A stretch of 64,000 nucleotides of DNA from Pterobdella sp. o SKG-2022. Its lineage: Eukaryota > Annelida > Clitellata > Hirudinida > Piscicolidae. The notes below the pieces were generated by a model, which had not been told where the DNA came from, did no database searches, and was given only the letters and a program-made list of their open reading frames with translations. The position numbers were made by a program, and so were the translations under genes. Positions 53,601-64,000 of the stretch are shown here, in pieces (the stretch's first letter is position 1; each line of letters begins with the position of its first letter). Location of the stretch: NCBI GenBank assembly GCA_964035795.1, contig OZ038321.1, positions 23,075,707-23,139,706 of the forward strand, given 5' to 3'.

Positions 53601-56600
53601 ATATGCAACCACTTGTATTAAGTCCTGATTCCGTGGACTGTTTCGAGTGACAGCCATGATGGAGAAGCAAAACTCTTTGGTACTTTCCACTTGAGAAATT
53701 TAATTAGGTTTTCCAGGCTCATTTTCACTAATTTTAATAAGATTTTCTACTTTGAGAATTTAAATTCAGGAAGTTTCATGAAAAATTCAATGCAATTTTG
53801 TCTCGATCTCTTTATCTGCACGAGCTTCCTACATTGAAACTTCTTCAACAATCTGCAAAAAAAAGATAAAAAGAATATCTGCGAATTAATTTTTACGCTT
53901 TCATTTTTTTTATAAAGGAAAAAGGAATTTCCTAGCTTCACACACATCAGTCTGTACGGTACGCTTGATTTTCAAGCAAAAAACAACATTTTTTATGGAT
54001 TTTTTTAATTTAAATTCACTTTACTCGTTAGGATTTTTTAAAAAATAAATGAAAAAATTTTTTTTGAACACAATTATGTATGAATTATGTTTTTTGTCGC
54101 TTCATCTTTTTCGAGGCATGTGTGAGGAAAGTGTGAAATCGGCTTGCGAGAAGCTTTGTGCATTTGAAAAAAAATATAATAAATTTTCAATTAAAACTTC
54201 AATATGTATAAATTTTGTATTTCAAATTTTTTAAACTTCTCCAAACTTTTATACTATTAAAAGAATTATAAATCAGAGATGAAAACAAGTGATTGTTCAT
54301 ACCATAAAAAAGCATCCAGCCACTGAGTTTTTAGCCTAAATAAACGGACTAACCCGTTAATGCAGTGCTATTTCTTGCTGTTTTCTAACTTTCTTCTTTA
54401 TTATTTTCTTTTTGAGTTGTTGATAAAAACGATCAAAACAGGCTTTGAGTTTGCAGTGAACTTGTTAGCATAAGTGCTCGTTATTAAAGTAGAATTAAAA
54501 ATGAACAACTTAATGAAATAACATAAGGCTTAGAAAAGCTTGTTTATAACGCCTGCTTCTTCATAAAAAAACGAATAAAAACAAAATAAAAATATCTATT
54601 TTACTGTTTTACCTAAAAAACATTTTAAATGTTACAAAAATTTGGCGTTAGGAAAATATATATTCTGAAGTTGCTTCAATGAATAATTTAAGTTTTAACT
54701 TCACTTTGATTCCGTTTTTTCAATTTGTTTTTAATTAATATTTCAGTCTACAGTTGGAAATTTTTGCTGAAATATTCAGTTAAAACTCGGTTCAAATGTT
54801 TCTAATTACAACAACTTGTCCTTCATTATTGTTTTTTATTACACATTTACAATTTAATAATTTTTATACCGACATATATAAGCTAAAAATTATCGAAAAT
54901 TTTTCTATCAAAAGAGTTAATACAAAATCTTTTAATCCATTCTTGCAATAGTTTCCATTTAGTTTTATATCCTGTAAATCCTTTCACTTTGATGAATTTC
55001 TCTCTATAAATTGAATGAATTTATCATTCGAATTCTGTCGCAAATCATGTTAGTAGGAAGGAAATGACGACGAACCCAAAGAAATTTTTATTATAGAACA
55101 TAAATAAAATAAAACTAGATTATCTTTTCTCTATTGTTTGACACATGAAAATGAAAAAGTTGAATATATTATGATTATATTTTAGGGTGATCTAAAATGA
55201 TTTAAGTTTTTTTGAGAACTTCATAATGACTTTGATACAAAACGGGCGTGGTTTCAAAAAAACCTGTCATTCAAATATAACGAGACTCTAAATTAACTTT
55301 CAAAGGAAAGAATATTTGTTTGAACTTGGAAATTAATTGAAAAATTAAAAGGATCATAAAACAAAAATATTGAATTAAAAAACCATAAGTGAATAATTTT
55401 CCAAGCATTAACAAAGAATAATCTATACATTATAACTTAACTGAATAATTTTTTGTAGTATCTTATTAATAGTGCTATTGATTGAAGATCAATTGAAAGG
55501 GACCGTTATATTGTACAACGATGTCCTTGGAAAATACACATAGGTCGTATGGTATTGAGTAACTGTATACACAAGAAGATTCTCACACTGTTTCTAACTT
55601 AATTCGGAACAGATAATTAAGTTTAAGTTTTCTCCTTGAATTAAATGCTGTGCGTTGGGAAACTGTTTTGTTTTTTTAATCGTGTAAAATAAAAAACACT
55701 GAGTTTAAATATCAGTTGGCATGACTATGAAAAGTAGTGTTTCCCTTTTTTTAATTATTTCTATTCGTTCAATTTCCATTTTTGAGTGTTTTCTATTGAT
55801 GCTGAAGTAATTTTAAAATTCGAAATGAAACAGCTGTTTGAATTAGTTCTGAGGTGGTTATTTTAAACACTTTTTAACTGAAAGAAAGGTTTTTGAAACT
55901 GATAACTTTCTTTTTTATGCACCATCCTTGTGTGCATGTCTTGATATTATTTCATGGTTGTGATGCCAAAATACTCTTTCTCACAAACAAAAATTTTAAA
56001 GCTTGTGGAAGTGATAAATTTCTCTATTATAAAGATCTTTGGGTTCGGGTTGCAACAATATTTCGTTGTTATGTGGATAAAAACAAACTTTTATAGTAAG
56101 AACAAAAATTTTAAAAGTTATCACATCATATTCAATACAACTTTTGCATAATTTATTCATTGATGAAGTTTCGTTTTTTTTGTCAGTGCACAAATTTTCA
56201 CTACAATTTTCAAAAATTCAGAGTTTTTGCCCCGAAAACTTGATATTCATGCCAATTCATAGACATATAATGTTTTTGCTAATATATTTTTTTTCACTAT
56301 TTCCAATGCTATTGTTTTATGCTAGTTCTAAAGTTTTATGATAAAGTTGAACTTACTGAAAAATATACATTTTAAAAGTATATGCATTAAAAACTTTTCC
56401 ATTTTTGAATTTCAATCTCAAATTATAATGACACCACTTTGAAGATTGAAAGCTTCGTTCTCACATATCTTCTCCAAAACGTTCGTTTTTAATCACCATA
56501 ATAAGCAAACGAATATTAGAAAAATTAATATTAAACTTCATATTGTGAATCTTGAGATTTCATCCCCTTAACTTGCATTATAAACTACAACAAATCAACT

Positions 56601-57229
56601 GGAAAGCTAGTCAAATTGATAGTTTTACTATTGCTTACAAATAATCCTGATAATTAAACCATGTTAATGTAGCTCCGTCTTGAAAATTTTCCAAGAAATT
56701 TTATTGAGAAATGATTGCGGATTGCATCGTTCTAGAGTGTTTCATGCATTCTTTAAAACATTTCAGACATAAACTTTAAAACACGTGGGTAAAAAAAAGA
56801 ATCATAAAAGGAGGGGTTGAAGATAAGTCCACGCAACTCTTAAACCAACAACAACAAACATCTGAATAGTAGAAGTTAAATTTGAAAAAAGTACAGAGAT
56901 ATAACGAAAACACCTCTTCCAACAAAACTGATTGTCTTTTTTCTGTGTTTTTGTTTCCAGAATATTCTTCAATAAATCTTCTATGTTAGTCTTGTTTTTA
57001 TGTATGTGTAAAAATATTTGCAAACAAGATTTCTAAATCTTTGAAACTTTTAAGCTCAAAAATTTCTTTTATAAATGATCTTTCATGTTATTCTTTGGAA
57101 ACAATTATCGAAATCTAGATGAAAAGTTGAAAATTGTTAATCTTTTTTCGAGATTCATATCTATAGAGATACAAACTCGTTCATTTTAGAAAAAAACAAG
57201 CAAACCTAACATGTTTTTGAACTTGTGCA

Positions 57230-57240
57230 TATATAAAAAG
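57230..57240 (+). promoter_or_regulatory. Possible TATA box for the Na+/Ca2+ exchanger
   Basis: TATATAAAAAG lies about 600 bp upstream of the exchanger start codon. The distance would require a long 5' UTR or a 5' intron. TATA-like strings are common in such AT-rich DNA, so this is weak. Confidence 0.25.
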
Positions 57241-57837
57241 CTTCATCTTTATGATTTACATACTACACAGTGCAACTGGTTTCATTTCTGATCATTTTTT
57301 ACCGAATTTTTTCAAAAAAAGCTATTTTCTATTTTAAAATGTTAAAAAATAGATATATTAATTTTTATATTTAAGCATACTCGCGTGCTTGAAACGTATA
57401 AGCTTCTGAAATAAAGATAGTTCAAAATGAATATAGCATCGGTGGGCGAATATATAGAGAAATTGTTTACGCTGAACAGCAAGTGAAAACTGGTGCCCAA
57501 GCATCGTCACTTGATTATTGATTTCTGCTCTTGGTTCGTTAAACATTTACTTGAGTGTAGACCGGGAAAGTTCCTTTATTTAAATATCACGTTTAAAATT
57601 TTGAAACAATTTAGTTTTCAACTTAGAAGTGAGATATTAAATAAACTGAGAGATTGATATGTAAAAATTTTATCTATTAATTTAAACAAAAATAGTTAAA
57701 ACTTAAGTTGATTTTTAACTATTGAACTTCAACTTTTGCATGGGATTTCTCTTTCATAAGTTATGATTTATAAAGACTTCTAAATTGGATCTAAATTGAA
57801 AAAATTTAATAGCGTGAAAGTTTTTAAACATCACAAG

Positions 57838-60800
57838 ATGAATAACACAACAATCGGCTTGAACACCACATACCAATGTCCAATTATTGATGTTTATAAC
57901 TACACTTGCCATGACAAAGGTCTGATCCTGCCTCTCGTTTGCGAGTACACATGGCCCATTTGGTGTCGAGTGGTTCTTTATTTGCTGGGATTGGTGTGGT
58001 GTTTCTTGGGAGTTGCCATCGTCGCGGATATTTTTATGTGTTCTATTGAAAAAATCACCAGTCATGTACGAACCATCAAAGTAGCAACAGATGAAAATCA
58101 TTTAGGATATGAGGAAATAGAAGTGAAGGTAATTTACTAATGTTTTTATTTTTTACAGCAAAAACTGTATAAATTAAATCTATTTTTAAGGTATGGAATG
58201 ACACAGTGGCCAACTTAACTTTGATGGCTTTGGGATCAAGTGCTCCTGAGATCTTGCTTGCATGTATTGAGATTATTGGTAAAGGTTTCGTGGCAGGAGA
58301 GCTTGGACCTGGAACTATTGTGGGATCAGCAGCCTTCAACTTGTTCTGCATCACAGGACTCTGTGTGGCAGTGATTCCAAAGGGAGAAGTGAGAAAGATT
58401 GAAGGAATTAAAGTGTTTGCTCTCACTTCTCTCTTCAGTTTGTTCGCTTACATCTGGATGGTGATAGTGCTGGTTGCTGTGACCCCCAACCAAATTGATT
58501 TATGGGAAGCAATTTTGACTCTGGCATTCTTTCCTATAATGGTGATCATGGCTTACATAACTGATCAGAACTGCTTCTGCAAGCAGCCAGAAGAGGAAGG
58601 GGATGAGGAAAGCACTGAACCTCTTGGATATGGTGAGTAAATTAGTTACTATTACATATCAACATTATTTATATACATAAAACACAAAGCTTAATCTTAG
58701 TAGTTTCAATATTAATAATGAAAATTTTGATGGTGGTTGTTTTAAATAATTTGTAGTTTTTATGTGCTTTTTTAAGTCAATGTGGAGCTTTTATGAAGAT
58801 GTGTTTGAAATTAAAAACAAATGTTTTTAATGTACTCCAAGCATTGTGGATTGTTTTTCTTTCACTTTATAAGAAGCTTCTATTTTTTGAACTAAGATTT
58901 TTATTTAATCAGGATTTTTGGTTATTAAATGTTAAAAATACAAGCATAATACTAATGAAGGAACACTGCAATGATCAGATAAATCTTAATTAATCTGTAA
59001 ACAACTAGTTTTGCAAAATCTTTAAAAGCTTCTTATAAATGAAAATAGATCAGAATATTAAAAGAGTTTCAAGTTCTAAATTAGCCCTTTCAATCACTTT
59101 TAAGAATTTATAAAAAATTTGTTTAGACTAACATAGTCTCAGTTGAATTTTTGGGTGAATGAAATAGGATCATTGAAGTTTTAACCTAACTGCATGCTTC
59201 CACAACCCCAAACCCCACTCACTAATCAACTTAATAAATCAAATTTTTGTGGTCTTATACAATAACTTTTGCATTCAACTAAAAGCCTTATGACGTAGTT
59301 ATAAGCTGTCATTCTAGTATCATTATTTTATCTGCAAAGTGTTCAACTAGTATAAATGATGAGGGTTTGAAGGCGGTTCTCTGAGATAGTACAAAATATA
59401 AGGCATATGAAACAAAGCGTTTGAAATGAAATTGTTATGACATGAAATAATAATAAATAAATATAAAATTTAAATATTAAGCGCTAAATAAACTATTCAT
59501 TCATGCCAAGAGACCGTTGGTTTTAATACATAGGTAATCGAATAAAAAGGATTAAATAAGACGGAAACAATAAAGATATGCCAATATGCATTACTATTTG
59601 GCATAACAAGGTTTCATTTAAATGGTCCAAGTTCAATTGAATGGTATATTTGTTATAAATGACATTTGGAAGATAAAAAAGAGTCAAGTAAATCAAAAGG
59701 AGTGTTGGCCACTTTCAAATCAGGTATACTGGTCTGTTAATTGTTGCTTGCTAGCGCTAACAACCTGTTCATAGACTTACACTTTTCATTTTTAGTTAAG
59801 TTTTTTTTGACATTTAGTATGTTTCTTTATTTCTGGTTTTTTAATCGTATTTTGATTTGAATTCATTATATGTTTGATTTGATAATTTTATTACATTTTG
59901 TTCACATTTTTAGTTTTAGAGATTTTGAAAATTAATGATTTTTAAATTTTTTTTGCATAAAATCATTTTAAAAGCTTACTTAACGTGATGACAAATTGCT
60001 TTTTTAGGTTTTTTAGGATAGAAAAATGAAATGACTCGATTTCATTAGTATCGATACTTGTAATTATTGACTAGTTAATTAGTAAAAAAAGTTTTTTGTT
60101 GCAATTAATCAAAGGTGCAATATTAACGATGGTTATCAATTAACTGAAATTATCATATAGCTGAGATACATCATAATTTATGACGGATCGATCTCTTCTC
60201 GTCTTTTAATATTGAATGTGCAACAGTAGCACGTTTAATCGGCTATACATTCTTATAACGACTAGCCATTCACCAACTAATGCTACATCATCAACTTATG
60301 GTGTTTCAAATGTTTATTATGAGTTATTACATCGATTTTTCTATTATATTGCATTCGAAAATCACCAGGCAATAATAGATTTTTTCAATTTCATGCTCGC
60401 ATGTCATCTTTTGAACCGCCATCGTAAATTTAAGGCTCTTTCATTCGATTTTTTGGCCTTTTCTATATCTGAATTGCCAGTTTTTTTATGTCTTTTATGC
60501 TGACACAAAAAATTGTAGAAAATTTTAGATTTATGTGGAAAGTTTAACCATCCCATTGAATTAGGAAAATTTAATAAAATGCTATACTGACTTTGTGATT
60601 CCAGGCTTTATGCTTTATCATTCCTCAAACCTGCCAAAAAAGCTTCATTATTCTTGCATAATTAAGTTGGTCTTCAAATTTAGGAAGAGAATTAGAGTTA
60701 AAAATTTGTGTTTTATTTACTGTGGAGAATATTAATCTGGCTGGAACAATTTCAAACAACTTTGGAGTTATATTGGTAACTGAACTAGGCCTCTCGTAAC

Positions 60801-62333
60801 TTGCATCACCTTGTTAATTTCGAAGTATATAATGACTGCAGAATTCTTTACCACTCTCACCACACGCAACCTTTTCAACGCATATTTAGCCAGCAACTTT
60901 CATTTCTTCTCTGTTTCAAACTATTCTGTCTTTCTTCAGATTCAAAAAATCCTTGCATATACAATTGTTATACAATAAAAAATTTCTAAACACAACAGCA
61001 AACAAGCTAGTGAATTTCCTTCCGTGGAACAAGAAGAAGAAAAAAAGTGAGTATTTTTTTGCTTGGCAAGCATATCCCTTAGAAGTATTTCTCGACTTTA
61101 AACATGTTTGATAATCAAACTTCATATAAATTTTTGTATGTCAAACTTTTCATATAAATTTTGTATGTCATGGCGTTAAAATAAGAGTTTTCGTTATGAA
61201 ATACTTTAAATACGTTTGCAAATGATAATGCAGTGTCAGAAATAAATTGGATCCTGCCATTCAAAAATAGGATATTTTTGAGTTCATTTCGAAAAAATAA
61301 CTTTGAAGGTAGTTCTTTTTTAATTGAAACGTTATTTTGAAAAACTCCCACGGGAATAGAAAACCTTGGATTTTTAATTTTCGTAGACGAATTGTGCAAA
61401 TATGCGGTGACGATGTTGTACAAACGACCCGTTTTAAGCTTGAAGGATAATGCCTTCAAAAATAATATAGAAAAATCCTTACAAAGCCATTTTTACTCGC
61501 ATTCTTTTTATTATGAATATTGATTGGAATGCAGGAATAGGAGAAAAAGGGGTAGATAGTAGCTTTAGTGACAGAAAACCTAATGACCTTTTTAAATAAA
61601 AGTTACTTTAACTCAAAAAATTTTTTTCTTCTATAGCTTCAAGTCGAATTCATTTTTCATTTTATTTAAATTTCTAAAACTACAAAAAGATGGAAAAAAT
61701 GAAGAATATTTTTGATCAAAGTAGATTAAAGTAGCCCCATTGTTATGAGTTGAATTTCATGAAACTTAAAAGTTTCAAAGCATTTGAAGCTTCTATTCAT
61801 TATTTTTCAGAATTTTTTAATTGCTTAAGATTTGTTATTGTTTAAATTCCAGTTATTTAAAAAAATTCTATTGTTTAAATTTTGTCTATTTAAAGTTTTA
61901 AATCTTAAAATATTCAAAAACAACAACTGCCCCAGATGAAAATTAAACAGATCAGGATAAAATGTTATTTATATGAGCTTTGTATTGATTCATTCGTATT
62001 GATTTCACAGGAAGGTAGAAGTTTTGATTATCACATTTAAAACCTATTTGTATTTTTAGCACTTAAATGCTTTGAATGGCCAATCAGAAGTAAATTAAGA
62101 CACCTAATCAATTTTTAATATGAAATTTATTGAGATGCATACTAAAAATAAACTTAAAAGGTTTTATAAAAGTTTTTCAAATAGTTTTTTATTAAAATGA
62201 TTTTGGTATCTTTTGAGCACCCGACTATTTATACCTGGACAAAATGTCCCATTTTAAACCTACATTTTATCAAAGTAGACTGAGTTCTATTAATGGTTTT
62301 GATGGTATTAATGGTCGATCAATCTATCTATCC

Positions 62334-62419
<86 letters not shown>

Positions 62420-62420
62420 G

Positions 62421-62457
<37 letters not shown>

Positions 62458-62458
62458 G

Positions 62459-62516
<58 letters not shown>

Positions 62517-63922
62517 AACCGCACTTTATTCAACCAAACTTAATCACAGAAAAAGTCAACGAAACCAGGTTGAGGGCTATTGTGAAGGTATTTAAACAGT
62601 TTTCAATCATTTTCAATTAACTTAAATGACGCTTAACGGAAATAAATCAAAACTCTTTTAAACGTATGAAAACCCATTTCTTCCTTGAAATTATGCAAGC
62701 GGTTTCAGTAGCAAAACAAGATTAAAAGGCCAACTTTTGGATGCTTAGTTATGATGCACTACTCAATGTTAACGATCACTTTTCATCTGTATGCGAGACT
62801 AATTTTTACTACTTACTTTTAATTATGTGTTATTTTCACAGCATTGCACATCAAATTTCCATAATCATAAGCTCTAATGTTTGTACTAGAAAACAAACAC
62901 AAAGGTGCATTAAACAACGAAGCTTTGAAACGTAAGTTTGCTTGAAAGAAGCTCCATTGTTTCATGAAATTTGTGTTTGCGTCTAGCAAATTTATCAATT
63001 TTTAATTGAATGCTAACTTTATATATTATATATTTATATTATCCACCTACTATATCACCCTATTATAACGGTGCCGGAAAACAAGAGTTTTTGCTTCAGT
63101 GCTCACAGCTTAACTTTTGTTCTTACCATACCTGCGTGACGTTTCCTAATTGGAGTCTGCTCATAATCATTTTAGAGATACCTTTTATAGCTTTTTGGGC
63201 TCTCAAAGGGTTGCATTTGGTCCAATTGAGGCTGTTTTGAGATATATATTTTTTTCTAACAGTATGGTGTATGGATACATTGTTTCTGTTAATTTTTCAC
63301 AAAAAGTTTGAAATTTGAGAAAAATATTTTCTAAATAAGTGTATCTAAAAGCTTTTTCAATTTGGATATATTTTTTACGAAAAGGTTGTAATTATCGAAA
63401 ACTACAATATTTCAAATAAATGAGCTGGACTGCTTTGCTTTTGTAGTTAAAAACTGCAGATGCTTATGATACTTACACAGCTTCAAATGAATTTATATAA
63501 TTTCATTACATTTAGTTAATTGAAATCGCTGCGGGCTGAAAATTTTTAGTTCTCTCAAAAAATTATCTTTTTGTTATTTTCGTACATTTTTTTCAGATTT
63601 GCACCAAAATTTCTATAAGAATAGTTCATGCCTTTTATATCAAGTAAATTTTTAAAACGTGTCTTTATCAAGTAGATTCGCACTTGTTGGAGATTAAACA
63701 ACATTCGTGTACTCAATCCCCTTAATTATGTATTGATACAACTGCTAACAGGAGTTGAAGGAAACTCACAGCGAACTGACGGAAGATGAGCTTTTGAAGC
63801 TGGCGACCATGCGTTTTGCGGACGAGCAGCCAAAGAACAGGCTGTGGTACCGTATCAACGCAACCAAACAGCTGGGAGGAAACCCCAAACTGGTGCCCAA
63901 TGCTCACTCCAAGTTGGGAACG
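57838..63922 (+). CDS. SLC8: Na+/Ca2+ exchanger (SLC8/NCX family), 5' part, continues beyond the window
   Basis: NCX is a plasma-membrane antiporter that exports one Ca2+ for three Na+. Exons seen: 57838-58128, 58191-58632, 62550-62587 and 63752-63922, all in phase (314 codons so far). The N terminus has three possible N-glycosylation sites and no clear cleavable signal. A first membrane segment ([23 protein letters not shown]) follows. The alpha-1 repeat is excellent: [21 protein letters not shown] and [16 protein letters not shown], holding the ion-binding Ser/Thr/Asn residues. Three further membrane segments and an acidic loop start come next. Exon 3 (38 nt) and exon 4 encode the conserved loop ([20 protein letters not shown], then YRINATKQL). 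Residues normally between exons 2 and 3 (XIP-like region) may lie in an exon I missed. The Calx-beta domains and alpha-2 repeat lie outside. Confidence 0.9.
62312..62517. repeat. (CTAT)n microsatellite
   Basis: About 200 bp of almost uninterrupted tetranucleotide repeat with three variant units (TATG, TGTC, TCCA). It ends 33 bp before the 38-nt exon 3 of the exchanger, so it takes the place of the usual upstream part of the polypyrimidine region of that intron. Confidence 0.97.
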
Positions 63923-64000
63923 GTCTGTCTTGAGTTTTTTTATATATATTTTTGGATGAGATTTTGTATTATTAAAATTATTTTTAATAAGATTTGGCTT
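63923..64000 (+). other. Start of an exchanger intron
   Basis: GTCTGT donor directly after the last exon codon (ACG), then AT-rich intron to the window end. The remaining exons are not in view. Confidence 0.7.

Larger units (their letters stand above)
46861..57837. other. Gene-poor AT-rich stretch
   Basis: About 11 kb in which I find no supported gene. Contents seen: foldback family B at 48463-48607, a family A arm at 49590-49665 and a GIY-YIG relic at 50400-50660. Otherwise there are AT-rich runs with only short, domain-free frames. A 60-codon minus-strand frame at 46973-47155 is basic and polar but unrecognised. The last few hundred bases should contain the exchanger promoter and 5' UTR. 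Confidence 0.5.

Noticed and set aside
47682..57546. Many 60-75 codon frames in the gene-poor stretch
   Set aside because: Length and composition expected by chance in AT-rich DNA; no domains or signal peptides that repeat a known family.
62244..62595. [12 protein letters not shown] repeat protein
   Set aside because: Translation of the (CTAT)n microsatellite.

Overview
This is nuclear DNA from an animal, almost certainly an invertebrate metazoan. Intergenic DNA and introns are AT-rich, coding exons are more GC-balanced, nearly all introns are GT-AG, and several exons are very small. The genes are animal housekeeping genes (IFT70, SAFB, profilin, RING1/RNF2, GFPT, Na+/Ca2+ exchanger). I cannot name the phylum. 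No bacterial-type operon, CRISPR, rRNA or intact tRNA was seen. Gene models below were built by eye from splice sites and reading phase. Where an exon set is listed as closing, the exon lengths sum to a multiple of three and every junction keeps phase.

Layout: (1) 1-6.5 kb: AT-rich DNA, then IFT70/TTC30 on the minus strand, whose last intron holds a dead non-LTR retrotransposon. (2) 7-15.6 kb: a 17-exon SAFB-like gene (SAP domain, RRM, charged coiled coil), minus strand. Its introns hold a tRNA-derived SINE, a second non-LTR relic and an (AT)n tract. (3) 15.97-17.35 kb: profilin, plus strand, divergent from SAFB across a 327-bp shared promoter region. (4) 18.56-20.95 kb: a complete RING1/RNF2 Polycomb E3 gene with an antisense CR1/L2-like relic in one intron. 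(5) 22.4-24.1 kb: two small unrecognised minus-strand reading frames with single membrane segments. (6) 25.6-32.5 kb: a complete 23-exon glutamine:fructose-6-phosphate amidotransferase (GFPT), minus strand. Its catalytic cysteine is encoded by a 7-nt coding exon, and its introns are rich in foldback repeats. (7) a 200-N gap at 33.0-33.2 kb, then a decayed non-LTR retroelement with a PHD finger, an RT with YLDD and a PD-(D/E)xK-like C terminus. (8) 35.37-46.29 kb: three apparently identical 3,640-bp tandem units. Each carries a complete three-exon secreted C-type lectin gene (EPN and WND motifs), the 5' stub of the retroelement and a broken copy of GFPT exon 2. (9) 46.3-57.8 kb: a gene-poor stretch with two retroelement relics and one foldback repeat. 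(10) 57.84 kb to the end: the first four recognised exons of an SLC8-type Na+/Ca2+ exchanger, which runs off the window.

The most notable structure is the lectin array. Its unit starts inside a retrotransposon ORF and ends beside a duplicated piece of the neighbouring GFPT gene. It is either a very young amplification of an innate-type lectin or an assembly artefact next to a scaffold gap. The relics suggest a genome shared by at least five retroelement types (RNase-H non-LTR, CR1/L2-like, a second RT family, the PHD/RLE element and a GIY-YIG element) plus SINEs and MITE-like foldbacks. Every clear retroelement remnant inside a host intron is antisense to the host gene.
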